A DNA stretch of 64,000 nt from Notamacropus eugenii (GCF_028372415.1 NC_092873.1:354978128-355042127); one strand, 5' to 3'. Positions 1 through 11,039 are shown, numbered from the stretch's first letter. Notes: generated by a model not told the origin, from the letters alone. Numbers and translations are program-made.

Positions 1-762
1 CCAAATAACAGGATTCACAGTTATGTATAGGTCTCTTGATTAATGTGTGGTGCAGCAAAGTCCTCTAGAAATTGACTGATGTGTGGTGCAAGATTACATT
101 TTGCAGGTCTTTATGTCCTAAATTTGTTCTTTCTATGATGTCTCAATTAGCCTTTTATAGGATTTTCTTACTTTATCAAGTTCCTTTACACTTTCAGAGG
201 ATTTTCTTCATCTTTTTAATATAAAGTATGATTATTATAGTCACATACTTAAGATACAAACTTTATAATGTTTATATCACATTCCTAAGGTTAGCTAACA
301 CGGGTATTCACCTGGGACTGCATCACATTTTCAGTTATACAGGTTTTCACTCAGGATTATAATCTTACTATAAATCACATAATTTCTTCTTATACTATTA
401 AAGTGATTGTAGCTGATAAATGATTAACAAAGTAAAGCACTCAAGGCACTGATCACTGATCTTTTCCATTACAGCACTAAATCTATTTCAAGCTGTCCAG
501 TGTCTTAACTTACAAGATCCTGAATTTTTTTTTAAACATCACTAATTGGATTTCATAACCATCTCATAAGTGGATCTCTAAAGTTGATAGCAACAATATA
601 GAGACTATATACTGTAATAAATTTTTTAAAAAAAGAAACTGTAGAAGCGAATTCATGAAGATATACCAGTTTGAATAAGTCTATAATTCCATGACTTTTG
701 CAAGTAATCTGTTAAAGCATCTTTCAGCAAAACCCTTTGCCCCAGATTCTTGTCATCCTTAC
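1..762 (-). other. MED1: MED1 intron 2, partial
   Basis: AT-rich DNA downstream of MED1 exon 2 on the minus strand. I find no further MED1 exon and no clearly recognisable repeat in it. Exon 3 must lie to the left of the window. Confidence 0.7.
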
Positions 763-869
763 CGTAACTTGACGAATGAGCTTGAAGGTTTCACTCCAAG
801 GCCTGTTTTGGTTAAATTTTGCATGGAGTCTTTCCAAAAGGGAACTCATCTTAGTCAGTTTCTCAGCCT
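763..869 (-). CDS. MED1: MED1 coding exon 2
   Basis: This 107-base exon reads AG, completing a Glu codon begun in exon 1, then 35 codons starting AEKLTKMSSLLERL and ending KLIRQVT. The acceptor is TTTTAG just upstream (minus strand) and the donor GTAAGG follows ACG, leaving phase 0. The last codon is ACG (Thr), where I recall Met in the human protein. No frameshift or stop is present. The plus-strand reading frame through the same bases is its shadow. Confidence 0.92.
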
Positions 870-3800
870 CTAAAATATAAACAAAGATATATCATTAGGA
901 AATCTTATTTACACCATGACCTACTATACTTTGTTTTCCTGAAAAATATTTATAGACATGCTCAAATATTACTACCTCAGCCAACAATATCAATACCAGA
1001 TTATAAGCAATTACAACTAAAATGCCATTTAGCCAACTGCCTAACATACTATGATTAAATGGATAAACAAGAAAAGGTACTTATAAGATTTCACCTGAGA
1101 CCAAATAAAATCAGTAGACAGGATATCTCACATTAGATGAACCACAGAAAGACTATTTAAAATAAAATATATTTAATGATGCAAAGATACACAAGCTAAT
1201 GACCACAACTAAGGAAGCTATAGCTGAACTACACTGCTGTCCAACCAAGTAGAGAGAAAATAATTAGAAGGTCGCTTATATTTCATATCATCAAGACTTG
1301 TAAATAGTTCGATGACTGAATATTTACATCATTTTTTAGGAACCTCTTGTAGCAAACTGATGTCATAAATTTGAATATGGCCTTTATCTATCTAGCATTT
1401 GGGCAAAATTCAGAAACATTTATAACCTGCTTCCTAAATGAAGAGTACTGTTTTTTAGGCCCTGAAGGAGATATAACATAGTTCCTGCCTCACGAAGCTT
1501 ACAGTCTAGAAAAGGAATAAGACAAACACATAACTATATATGTTGTCATATGATTATATTAGAGAGCCACAAATGTACAAACGTGCTTTGTGAGACCACA
1601 AAGGGATAACCGTTCCCAATCAGACTGAGGAATTTTAAGATATAAGGGCTCAGAACCTGGAGAACAATTTGTACAATAACTACAACATTATAAAGACAAA
1701 CAACTATGAAAGACTTAAGAATTCTTATCAACAAAATGACCAATCACAATTCAAGAAGACTCCCAATGAAACATTCTGCTCACCTCCTGAGACAGACAAT
1801 GAATTCAATATAAACTGAAACATATTTTTTGGATATATGTCCAGTGCAAGAATTTGTTTTGCTTGACTATACATGTCTGTGATAGAGATTGGGGAGGGGG
1901 GAGGCGTTTGAGTTTCTTTTTTACTTTCTCAATGGAGCTGCAGGGCACATCAGAAGGAGGTGGGGAGAATAGAAGGCAGATCTTCCTTTGAAAATAAAAT
2001 AACATTTAATTTTTTAAAATAGCACATCAGAGAAGTAAAGGCTTCATGGAAGAAGTAGCATGAGTTGGGTTTAAAGGTGGTCAAGAAAGTAGGAGAGGAA
2101 ATATCATGAACGGAAAATAGTATTAGCAGACAATAAGTACAGGGAATGTTCAAGGCAGGATCAACAGTTCAATTTGGCTGAGGCAGAAGACTTAGTATAA
2201 GGTTTTGTTTTGTTTTGTTTTGGAGGGGGGAAGGCAAGGCAATTGGGGTTAAGTGACTTGACCAAGGTCACACAGCTAGTAAATGTCAACTGTCTGAAGC
2301 CACATTTGAACTTAGGTCCTCCTGACTCCAGGGCCAGTGCTCTATTTATTCACTGTGCCACCTAGCTGCCCCCAAGAAAAGGTTTAAAACAAAAAGTGGC
2401 CACTAAAGATTTCTGCACATAATTAAATCTGCACATTAAAAAAAAAAAATCATACTTTGGTAGTAGTATAAAACATGTTCTGCAGAAGAAAAAAAAAGTG
2501 AAGTCTTTTTAAGTCTGACAGTCTTCTGTTTTTTTGTTAGGTTACTGCAATAATCCAGGTGATTGATAATGATGGCCTGTAACACAGAGATAGGAATAGG
2601 GGGAAAGTATGAGTGCCAGAAATGTTTTGGCAGTAAAATGAACAGCACTTGCTAACTGATTATATATAAGGGGTGAGGGAAAGATAACTGTCAAATATTT
2701 TATAAAAGGACTATCATATGAAAAACATCATCTTAAATACTGAGAATACACAAAGATTATAGCCATTATACTCAAAAATTTATATCATAGTGAAAAGATA
2801 TAACAACTCAAGCTCAAGATACTTATTTTAAGAAAAGAGAAGAAGGAAAAAATACTTCTCCTAGAAACAAGAATTTCCAGGCTGGATGGTGGGAAGGTCA
2901 TGAAAGCAAGGAATTCCAGTTATAGCTAGCTAAAGAAGCAAAGGTGAGTTTAGAGGGAAGGGAAGCAACAGTAAGAGAGATGAACAGTGAAAAATGAGAA
3001 AAATCAAGAAACCAGAGGTCAGAATGAGGAAATGAGTGCATGTGTAATTTACTTTATAGAGGCAATATGGTAGTATAATGTTAAGAGTACCGAACTCAGA
3101 GCTAAGAGAAAACTAGACTTGCATATGGGGTTCCAACACCTAGTAGTTATTTAGGCAAGTCATTTAATCTTGTAGAGTCTCATTTTCCTCATCTGAAAAA
3201 TGGAGATAACAATATGTGCAATAGAGTGGTACAGTGAAAACAGCATTGGCTTTGGAGTCAGAGAACCCGGGTTCAAATCCCATCTCTGATGATTACTACC
3301 TGTTTTAGGCAAGTCACAACTTCACTAGGCTTCAGTGTACTCATCTGTAAAATAAGGAGGCCAACATCTCTTCCAGCTCAAAAGTGTATGATTCTATGAA
3401 CACCTACCTCACAGCAATATTGTAAATAAAATGTTCTGCCAACTTCAAAGTCCTACATAAATGCAAGATTTTATTATTCAACAAATATTTGTTATTCACC
3501 TACTACGTATAAGATACTGAGACTACGAAAACAAAGTAATTGCTGCCTTTTGTGGAAGAGAGGAAATTCAAACACAATATATATGAAGATAAGCAAATAT
3601 AAGATAATTAAAGGAGGGAGAAAGCACTAACAACTGAGTGGGTCAGGTAGGTAGACATCAAGTAAAATGTGGGCCCTTACTAGAGCTTTGCAGAATGTAC
3701 ACCCCTGCCATTGGGGGGGGGGGGGCAGGGAATATCTATATAATGCACAGAGACTGAATATGGATTTGGGGGGCTAGTAGGCCAGTTAGACTGAAGCCCA

Positions 3801-6800
3801 AAGTATGTGAAGGGAAATAAAATGGAAAGGTTGGAGCTTTAAATGCCAGGCTAAAGAGTTTGCATTTTATCTTAGAGACACAGGTACCCCTTAAAGACTT
3901 TTAAGCAGAGGAATGCCAAATTCAGACATAAGGCTTGGGAAAATTATTTTGTTAACTACATGCAATGGTTACTGGAGAGAGAAAAGAGCAGAAGTAGGTA
4001 GACTTTTTACAATATTTTGGGATGCTATTATAATAATTCACATAAGAGTCTGAACTAAGGTGGTAGAAGTTTTAGTGGTGGTAATGGGGTAGATATGATG
4101 TTATGAAGATAAAACTTATAAGTCTTTGTAACTGATTAGCTACAGAGGAAGTAAGTACAGGACAGGGTTAAAGAAGTCAAGAATGACTATGAGGTTTGAA
4201 ACTAAGTAATGGGACTATGTGCTGCTTTCAACAGAAACAGGCACATCTAAAAGCTGTGGAGGAATGTGGAGAGGAGGCAGGGAAGATGAATTCTGTCTTA
4301 AACATGTTAAATTTGAAATGCCTATAGGACATCCAGGTGGAGATGTCCAACACATAGTCAGCAATGCAGGATTGTAACTCAAAAGAAAGACAAATAACAT
4401 CTTTACTTTCCTTTACTGTATTATACAAAACCTGATTTTACTTTTAAACTACCTTAACTTAAAAGTCTTATTCCAAAAAATCTCAGATAAGGAAAAACAT
4501 ATTTTTAATCAGTCTTTTTAATTCTTTTATGGTTGGGTTAGCCAACATATAACAAGCATTTATTAAGCAACTACTATGTGCCAAGCACTGACCATATTAA
4601 ATTCTGGAGACACAAGTAAAGGCAAAAAGCAGTCCTTGTCTCAAAGAACTCACAATCTAATAGGGAGACAATATGCAAACAATTATGTACAAAGAATATA
4701 TATAAAGGATAAATTAGGAACAGTCTCAGAGGGAAGGCACAAAAATTAAGGAGAACTGAGAAAGACTTCTTGCAGAGAGGCTTCTTGGTTGTTTTCTACT
4801 AAGTCTTGGTACATAGTGATTTTTGGTGAAGGGAGAGACATGGTCATGCCATGTCTTAGGAAGATTCATATGGCAGTTGTGTGTAAGATGGATTGGTGAG
4901 AAGTGAAACTAGAAGCAGAAAGAATAATAAAGAGGCTACTACAACAGCCCAGATGAAAGGAGAGGAATATTTGACCTAGAGTAGTGGCTTTGTAGGTGAA
5001 GAGGAGATGGATGGGAAAGGCATAGTCAAGCTACTAGGAATGAAGGCTGAAAAGGGAATGTTGTCAGAGTTCAATTTTATATGGATCACTTTTCAAAGTG
5101 TTATTCTCAATATAATATAATCTGTTGAAAGATAACTGGATGGCAGAGATAATAAAAAGTTCACTTCAATTAAGATAAAGGACCAAAGGATAGGAAGAAA
5201 AAGAAATCATTACCAAGTGCAACTCCTATACAGAACCTTAATTCACTTTATTCCCTACTTTCTAAACTATTCAGGCTCTACTCTAGCAAGCTAGTATTCC
5301 ACACTTCTTTCACCCATTTCCATCTTGGAGACTCTATACTTATTCCCTCTCATCAGAAAAAGTCTACTTCTTTTCCACCTAAAATACCTCTTCTTTGCCT
5401 GGTCTGCCAAAATAACCAAGATCAAACAGTGCTTTCATATAGAGGAGACCTGAAAGTCATGCCCTACATTGAAAAGTTTCCTGAATACTAATAAAAATTT
5501 TCAATCACCTGTATTCCTAGAGTGACCTCATCCACTATTATGTCCAAGCCCAATTTTCCTCCTCATACTGCCTCCCCCACAGCTCCTATTCCACCTGGAT
5601 GCTGGCTACCCTGATCTGTACATCTCACCAAGATCTCAAATTCAACATGTGCAAAACTGAATTCATCATTTCTCCCCTCTTCCCAAACCTCCAACTCTCC
5701 CTAACTTCTCTATTTCTACTGACATCAACACCTTTTTCTTCTAGTATGCCAGACTGGTGTCATCTTTGATTTTTCTCTTTCCCTCATCCCCTATATATCC
5801 AGTTAGCTGACAAGTCATGTCATTTCTATCTCCACAATCTCTCTCATCAGGGTACTTTTCTCTTCCCTGACCACAGCCAAAACTCTGTTCACCTAAATGA
5901 TCAAAACTGGATCCTAACTTCTTGCTTCCAAACTATTTCATGTCCAATCTAGTCTCCACACTAACCTATTAATTTTCCTAACACACCTCTATGATCATAT
6001 TATGCCTTGTATTTAAAAGACTTCAGTGGCCTTCCAAATAAAATGTGAACTACAATAACATAAAAAAATGATACTAAAAAAAAGGTGAATGATATGTACT
6101 TGTAATGATCAATTTTATCCCCAGAGAAGAGACAAATATAGATATCTCCATCCTTTTGTTAGGGGGACTATTGCTGTGAAAGCTATATATGCAATTGGAT
6201 TTGGTGTGTGTTTTTATTTAACTGTTTTTTGTTACAAGGGAGGACCCAGTAGGTGGCAGAATAAAGAGAATATATATTCAGTAATATATTACAAATGCAA
6301 AACCAAAAAAAAAATCAATAAACATTTTTTTAAATTAAGCATAAATTCCTGACCCTGACGTTAAAGAACTTTCACAACCTAGCATTGTTTACTTGTCCAT
6401 TGTCATCTGATGTATGAGTCATTTGGCTTATCCTGTTATCTATCTTAGCCCAAACAAGTGACAGGAGAACACTGTCTTCTCTTGTTCTTCAAGATCTTCA
6501 ATTCTTAATTCTCAAATTGGTATCCCAGATACTCTAAATATTTAGGAAATATTTAGGTAGGTACCTGTGCTATCTACTTCACAAAGTTACTGAAAGAAAA
6601 GTGCCTTCCTAAGTATTAAAAAGCTTCAATAATGTTAGCTCATACTGTCTAGGCATGATTTTTCACAAATGTCATATTCCAATCAAACTGAACTACTTTC
6701 TATCTCCCATTCTGCATCCTCCACCATGCACTCTCCTGTTTTCATGCTTTAGTCAATGCCCTATACTTGGAATTAAGTTGCCCCAGCATCAGTCTTAAGG

Positions 6801-9482
6801 AACTCAGCTGCCAGCTCTCATATGGCACTTTTTCTGCTCTTGCTCACTCTCTCTCTCTCTCCCTCTCTACTTCTGAGTGAAAGTGAACACCCCTTCAAAT
6901 TTCTTGTCATACTTTGCCTGGGTCTCTCACATTTATTATCAAAATGTCCAAAATGGAACTCATTATCTTCTTCCCTAACAAATCCATCCCTCCTTCTCCC
7001 AGTTTCCCTATTTCTTTCAAGAGCACCATAATTCCTCTATAACAATCAATTTCCCAAACTTGGCATCATCCTTGATTTTGCTCCCCATATTAAGTCAGCT
7101 ACTACAACTTGTCAACTTTGCTTCCATTTTTCACATATGTCCTCTTCTCTCAACTTATTCTAAATTAGCTCCTTGAGGATATTGGGTGTTTCAATTTTGC
7201 CTTTAAATCCCCAGTATTTAACAGTGTCTCACACAGAGTACGCACTTAATAAATGCCTGCTGGTTGACAGATTTAGGCTCCCACTTTCTCTAATCTGGAC
7301 TACTGCAATAGCCTAACTATTCTTCTTATTTTCCATTTCTTCTCTCCAATCCATCCTCTCTACACAGCTACCAAATTAACAATCCAAAAGCACAGATCTG
7401 ATCATGTCACGTTCTTGTTCAAGAAAGTTCAATGGCTCCCTATTGTCTCTAGGACATTTAGTGTCCTTCACTCTGCCTTCAACATATTTTACCAGACTGT
7501 CACAATCCTTTTCCCACATTGTACAGGATGTTGACATTCCTCCCTATGTATGGAATGTTGCCCTTTCTTAATGCTGCTTCTTGGAAGCTCTAGCTATTAT
7601 ATTTTTGCATTTATTTGTCTGTGTTTGTGTGTGCACGTGTGCATATGTTTGCATATATGTGTATATACAGCTTCTCCCAGTAGAATAACATTCATTTTGT
7701 CTCTATATAAAAAGTACACAACACATTGCCTTGATAAATATTATGTTCTTGATGAGTTTTTGTGGAACTGAATCTTACCAGACCTGGTACCAGAGGTGTA
7801 CACTTGGCCTTTCTCCTCATTAAATTGTAAATGGAGTCTGTGTCATCTCTCAAGAAGCACTGAGAAATCATGGATGGAGTGCTGGATTTCAGTAAAACAT
7901 ATGCTCAAATCCAGCCTCAGGTACTAGCTATATAAAGGCAACCAAGTCACTTAACCTCTTTGAGTCTCAGTTTTCTCATCTGCAAAGGGACAGGAACCGG
8001 ACCAGTGATCTCACTAGTAGAGGAAACTCCCAGATAGGAAAACTCCCTCCAGCAAATCAAGTTAGTACACCTTCTCTGCAACTTGTGGATGCCTGGAGTA
8101 CTAAGAGATGAAGTGATTTTCTCAGGGTCACAGAGTTAGCATGTGTAACAGACAGGACTTGAGTCCAGGTCTTTCCAGTTTTGAGGCCAGCTTTCTATTC
8201 TCTAGACCATATGTTTCTTTAGAAGGAAGATAATAATAGCATCTACATTAGATGGTTTTAAGAAGGATATGCTATTATTAGATGGTTTTGTTTTGAGAGA
8301 ATGTACCTTGTCATTTGATCCAATAAGTATTTATAGCATCACAGTGCTCAATGCTTAGGAAGACCAAATGAAACCAAGACCAAACAGAAACAACCTATAC
8401 TCTCAAGGAGCTTATTTTCTACTATAGAGAAACAACACAAGCAAGTATAAAACAATACAAAGTAACAGGGGAAAGCACTGACAACTAGAGGAATAAGGAA
8501 TATGGGGGTGGGCAGCAAAAAGACAAGTAAGAGCAGGAATGTCATCCGGATATTTGTTGGAAAGTATCCACTGTATCAAAACAAAGTCTAAAGACCATAG
8601 ACAGCTAGGTGTCATGGTGGATAAAACACTGAATCCGGAGTCAGGAAGACCTGAGTAAGTTCAAATTCTGTGCACTAGCTGGATGACCCTGAGAAAGTCA
8701 ATCTCCCTCAGCTTCAGTTTCCTCTTCTGTAAAATGGAGATAATAACAGGACCTACCTCCCAGAAACGTTGTTAGGGTTAAGCACGAGAAAACCTACGTA
8801 CGCAAGTTCTGCAAACATCACTACACTCTATCAATGCCGGTGCAGTGCACAGGGTGGAAGGACCTAAGCCTTGGCCATTACTAGATCTCCGGGACTCTAA
8901 GGAAACCACGGGAAGTGTCTCCCTCAGTTTTCCAGTCGGAGAAGTGGGAATCACCACTTACCTCCCAGGGCTGTGGTGAAGCGAAAATGAGATGAAGCTA
9001 GCCAAGTGCTCCGCAAGCTCTAAAGCGCTATTATTCGTGCTACTTAATAGACTTTTTTCAAAAAAAAGCAGCGAACCCCACGCTCGATCGGAGGGCTGCT
9101 CGTGCTACAAGCTAGCCTCTGGATCGGAACAGCAGTTATTCGTGGGTTTGTGGCACGTCTGTTATTTCTTGAACATCCATGATGCCCTTCTGCTTCTCCT
9201 TTACAAAGAGTTTACTCGGGCTTGCAGGTAGAGGATCCTCGAGGCCACCTAGGTCCAGCCACTCCCCTGACGACCCCCCGCCAGGACGTCAGCAGCAACG
9301 CGGACCGCCTCTCCTCCCGTTTCCGGCCCGCCGCCTACAGCAGGGGACGGCAAGGGCTCTGCCAACCTGAGAGGGGTCCACCCGCTTCCAGCAGGACCCC
9401 AAACCTGTGTCTCCGCGCCCGACCGGGCCCGTCCTCCCCTCGGCCCCAAGCACTAACCTTCTGCCTCTCCCTGAGCCTTCAT
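763..9482 (-). CDS. MED1: MED1, Mediator complex subunit 1 (5' part: exons 1-2 only)
   Basis: Gene-level entry; coding bases are only 9482-9458 and 869-763. The joined reading frame starts MKAQGEAEEAEKLTKM and continues to IRQVT, 44 codons in all. This matches my recall of the mammalian MED1 N-terminus closely, including SSLLERLHAKFNQNRPWSET. MED1 is a large nuclear subunit of the Mediator middle module. It carries LXXLL motifs further along that bind nuclear receptors, and it passes activator signals to RNA polymerase II; those parts lie outside the window. Both junctions are standard: donor GTTAGT after exon 1, acceptor TTTTAG before exon 2, donor GTAAGG after exon 2. MED1 diverges from CDK12, as in human 17q12. 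The identity is from recalled family sequence plus synteny, not a search. Confidence 0.93.
1440..1560 (-). repeat. L2 3'-end fragment
   Basis: Contains the antisense L2 wording for a cctgaaggagatataacatagttcctgcc...cttacagtctag block. Boundaries approximate. Confidence 0.5.
2020..2650 (-). repeat. L2 fragments interrupted by a SINE
   Basis: Antisense L2 wording (aggcttcatggaag..., then gttactgcaataatccaggtgattgataatgatggcctg) on both sides of the SINE at 2200-2374. Confidence 0.5.
2200..2374 (-). mobile_element. tRNA-type marsupial SINE
   Basis: Reverse complement begins ggggcagctaggtggcacag and contains the ttcaaat B-box region and gtgtgaccttggtcaagtcacttaacc. It ends in a (tttg)n-derived tail at its minus-strand 3' end. 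Confidence 0.8.
3060..3475 (+). repeat. MIR/CORE-SINE copy split by another SINE
   Basis: The left half runs to cctcatctgaaaaatggagataacaata. The right half resumes cacctacctcacagcaatattgtaaataaaatg, which is the normal continuation of a MIR-type element. The SINE at about 3222-3400 sits between them. Confidence 0.65.
3222..3400 (+). mobile_element. SINE nested in a MIR-like element
   Basis: Has gctttggagtcagagaacc, a gggttcaaatccc B box and a tcttccagctc...gattctatga end. Confidence 0.65.
3480..4400 (-). repeat. L2 element, antisense
   Basis: Follows the antisense L2 order: caacaaatatttgttattcacctactacgtat, then ccaggctaaagagtttgcattttatctt, then gcctataggacatccaggtggagatgtcc. All reading frames in it are broken. 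Confidence 0.65.
3713..3725 (+). repeat. G13 homopolymer
   Basis: Thirteen consecutive G residues in MED1 intron 1; possibly length-variable or an assembly-sensitive site. Confidence 0.9.
4545..5075 (-). repeat. L2 3' end, antisense
   Basis: Begins cattt attaagcaactactatgtgccaagcactg and continues in L2 order through ggcagttgtgtgtaagatggattgg. Confidence 0.7.
5220..6055 (+). repeat. L2 element, sense
   Basis: Contains ctcaaattcaacatgtgcaaaactgaattcatcat and other L2 ORF2/3' wording in the plus orientation, opposite to the neighbouring copy at 4545-5075. Degraded; no intact frame. Confidence 0.65.
6056..6639. other. MED1 intron 1 segment without recognised features
   Basis: AT-rich sequence with short A-runs. 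The open frame beginning near 6089 resembles nothing I know and lacks coding character. Confidence 0.5.
6640..7580 (+). repeat. L2 3' ends, two adjacent or nested copies
   Basis: One copy ends with the L2 tail (acttaataaatgcctgctggttgaca, about 7230-7260). It is followed by ctggactactgcaatagcctaac...ctgatcatgtcac, a more upstream L2 block. Confidence 0.65.
7865..8005 (+). mobile_element. SINE fragment
   Basis: Has caaatccagcctcagg...caagtcacttaacctctttgagtctcagttttctcatctg. Confidence 0.65.
8085..8220 (-). mobile_element. SINE/MIR fragment
   Basis: Reverse-complement SINE wording around tcagggtcacagagttag and ttgagtccaggtc. Confidence 0.5.
8295..8480 (-). repeat. L2 3'-end fragment
   Basis: Antisense L2 tail: ccaataagtatttatagcatcacagtgctcaatgct, then tctcaaggagcttattttcta. 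Confidence 0.5.
8605..8830 (+). mobile_element. tRNA-type SINE with CORE/MIR-like 3' part
   Basis: Starts cagctaggtgtcatggtggataaaacactg, then gtcaggaagacctgagt, then cctcttctgtaaaatggagataataacaggacctacctc. Confidence 0.75.
8880..9040 (+). mobile_element. MIR-like SINE fragment near the MED1 promoter
   Basis: Contains gtgggaatcaccacttacctcccagggctgtggtgaagcg and a gccaagtgctccgcaagctctaaagcgctatta end, typical of the 3' half of MIR-type SINEs. Confidence 0.5.
9458..9482 (-). CDS. MED1: MED1 exon 1, coding part (start codon)
   Basis: On the minus strand the ATG at 9482-9480 opens MKAQGEAE plus one base of a split Glu codon, followed by the donor GTTAGT. Only 25 coding bases lie in this exon. 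This start was chosen because the peptide matches the recalled MED1 N-terminus and splices in frame to exon 2. It also lies inside the CpG island. The nearby reverse frame at 9877 that begins MKATGE is a GTG-initiated coincidence and does not splice to exon 2. Confidence 0.92.
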
Positions 9483-9626
9483 CCCGGAGGCGGGGAAGGA
9501 GGGCCTTCGCCCGCCACACAACGGGAGACACCCTTCCCCACCCACCAGCGGGGGGCCGAGCCGCTTCAGGCTTCCCGGGGCGCTGGGCTCCGGGGCCGCC
9601 CGCTCCGCCCCCCGCCTCCGGGAGGC

Positions 9627-9680
9627 TCAGTCCGAAGCGCCCGGCGGCAAAAGTTGAAGGGTGCCCGCGGCCGCCGCCAT
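9627..9680 (-). other. Possible uORF in MED1 5'UTR (17 codons)
   Basis: The ATG inside the YY1-type motif opens MAAAAGTLQLLPPGASD and stops at TGA (9629-9627), about 145 bases before the MED1 ATG. It matters only if transcription starts above 9680, which is not known. Confidence 0.35.
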
Positions 9681-9683
9681 CTT
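9673..9683 (-). promoter_or_regulatory. YY1-type motif in MED1 promoter
   Basis: Minus strand reads AAGATGGCGGC, the classic YY1 core that often sits just downstream of the start site in housekeeping promoters. Its ATG would also open a short uORF. Confidence 0.65.
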
Positions 9684-9800
9684 CCCAACGGACCCTCCCC
9701 AAGGCTCGCGAGAGCAGCGGGGAGCCGGCGCACGGGCGTGCGTACATACGTATGCGTGCCTGGTGCAGAAGAAACACGCAAACAAGGCTCGCGGAAAGGG

Positions 9801-9810
9801 TCTCGCGAGA
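9801..9810. promoter_or_regulatory. TCTCGCGAGA palindrome, MED1 promoter
   Basis: Exact ten-base palindrome, a known core element of some TATA-less CpG-island promoters. A nine-of-ten copy (GCTCGCGAGA) lies at 9704-9713. The same element recurs in the CDK12 promoter. Confidence 0.75.
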
Positions 9811-9829
9811 TTTCGCCGACTTCCTCTTC

Positions 9830-9923
9830 CTCTTTCTTAGGGTTTGTGAGTTGCAGGTTCTCTCCAGTGGCTTTCACAGTTGGGAAAAACGCCTAGGGCT
9901 GACAATACTATGAGTTTGAAGAA
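9830..9923 (+). other. Candidate divergent first exon opposite MED1
   Basis: Just past the TCTCGCGAGA element on the plus strand there is a pyrimidine-rich tract (cttcctctttcttag). It is followed by about 90 bases ending in a consensus donor, AAGAA|GTAAGC at 9924. An ATG at 9910 would encode MSLK before the donor. This looks like a first exon of a divergent transcript, but no product is recognised and no second exon was found. Confidence 0.3.
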
Positions 9924-9929
9924 GTAAGC

Positions 9930-11039
9930 GCTTGCAGAAATCGTTTTTCCAGTTTTGGCAACCAGAGAGTTTGCCGTCTAAGGCTTTTTGTTCGTAGCTG
10001 AGGAATCCTCTCATCGCTGTCATCCCAGCTCCTAGGTGTTTAGGGCTTGGAGGTGGCCAAGAGTTCCTCGTGCTTCATAAAACGTGCGGCGACCTTGCGA
10101 GGCAGAGAGCATGGCCGCTGTGGTGATCTCCACTTTACAGATAAGCGAACTCGGTGCTAGAGAGGTCTGGGGGGACTGTGGAGATCATTTACGCCAACCC
10201 CTTGGCTTTGCAAAAAAGAAACCAAAAAACACCAAAACTGAAATCTAGAGCGATTCGCCAGCAACATTAAACCCATACCAAGCGCCGGACACTGCTGGCG
10301 GTGGAGGGTACCAGTGCAAGAGTGACTTAGCCTTTGTCCTCAGGGAACTTAAATTCTAGTAATGTTTGACTTGCCTGAGGTCATGCAGATAGTAAAGAGC
10401 AAAGCTGGGCTTTGAAAAGTGGCTGTAACTCCCGATTACTGCTTTTTCACTTTCCACCATTCGTGGTTGTGTCCAAAGGTCATGGGTATAGTTAGTAGTA
10501 AAACCAGAATTTGAATGCAAATCTTATGGCTAGTCCAGGGCAGTTTTTATTACATGAAGAAACCACCCCTATTTTTCATGATCACCCACAAGCCTTAGGT
10601 TAAGAATAACCACTTTTCTCTCCAGCTTCATTGTTCTGATATAAAAATATATTAGAATAAGACAGCTGTTTCCATTAAGAATGCATTAGTCCGTGCGTCA
10701 ATACCCTGTGGAGAAGTGCTTTTTAAGCAATATTAGAGCCAAGAGAAAATCAAGAAAGAGATTGGGCCACTCTGCAGGCAGTTGGGAGGGTAATGATGCA
10801 TATCAAAAAACTCAATTCTTTTTTTCTGTTTTCCTTCCTAAGGAAATAAATCTGACAGGGAAGTTTCATGATTTTTTCCTTAGGCAAAGAAACTTACCAG
10901 CCTGGAGATGATTTTTCTTGGTGAGAAAAAAAAAAGCAACAATAAATAAATAAATTTTTAAAAAGAAAAAACAATAGTTGAATATGAAAGCCATTATCAT
11001 TAGACTTTGGAATATTAAGCAAAAATAGTTGAAAGGAAA
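9930..11039. other. Intergenic sequence without recognised features
   Basis: Moderately AT-rich DNA downstream of the MED1 CpG island. Short MIR-like wording near 10120-10160 and 10370-10400 is too weak to call. No supported gene. Confidence 0.5.

Larger units (their letters stand above)
870..9457 (-). other. MED1: MED1 intron 1 (8.6 kb, repeat-rich)
   Basis: Bounded by the exon 1 donor GTTAGT and the exon 2 acceptor TTTTAG, both on the minus strand. It contains L2 fragments in both orientations, several tRNA-type SINEs and MIR-like pieces, listed separately. Stretches 870-1440 and 1560-2020 hold nothing I recognise. The promoter-proximal end, from about 9060, is CpG-rich. Confidence 0.88.
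9483..9760 (-). promoter_or_regulatory. MED1: MED1 5'UTR and core promoter (approximate)
   Basis: GC- and CpG-rich sequence immediately upstream of the MED1 ATG. There is no TATA box at a sensible position, which fits a CpG-island housekeeping promoter. A YY1-type motif at 9673-9683 usually marks the first bases of a 5'UTR, so the minus-strand start site probably lies around 9690-9770. The exact start cannot be read from sequence. Confidence 0.6.
9060..9840. promoter_or_regulatory. CpG island at the MED1 5' end
   Basis: CpG dinucleotides are dense here and nearly absent in the flanking AT-rich DNA. Long open frames on both strands in this interval result from high GC and low stop density; they are not supported as genes. 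Confidence 0.85.

Noticed and set aside
3260..3285. tRNA-like B-box sequences (ggttcaaatcc) here and at many other sites
   Set aside because: They sit in tRNA-derived SINE heads; no complete cloverleaf was seen.
9566..9877. Reverse frame beginning MKATGE, resembling the MED1 start MKAQGE
   Set aside because: It begins at GTG, has no MED1-like continuation and does not splice in frame to exon 2. The real start at 9482 does.
9222..9913. Long plus-strand frames (up to 224 codons) in the CpG island
   Set aside because: High GC removes stop codons; the products are Pro/Arg/Ala-rich without any recognisable domain, and MED1 exon 1 lies on the other strand.
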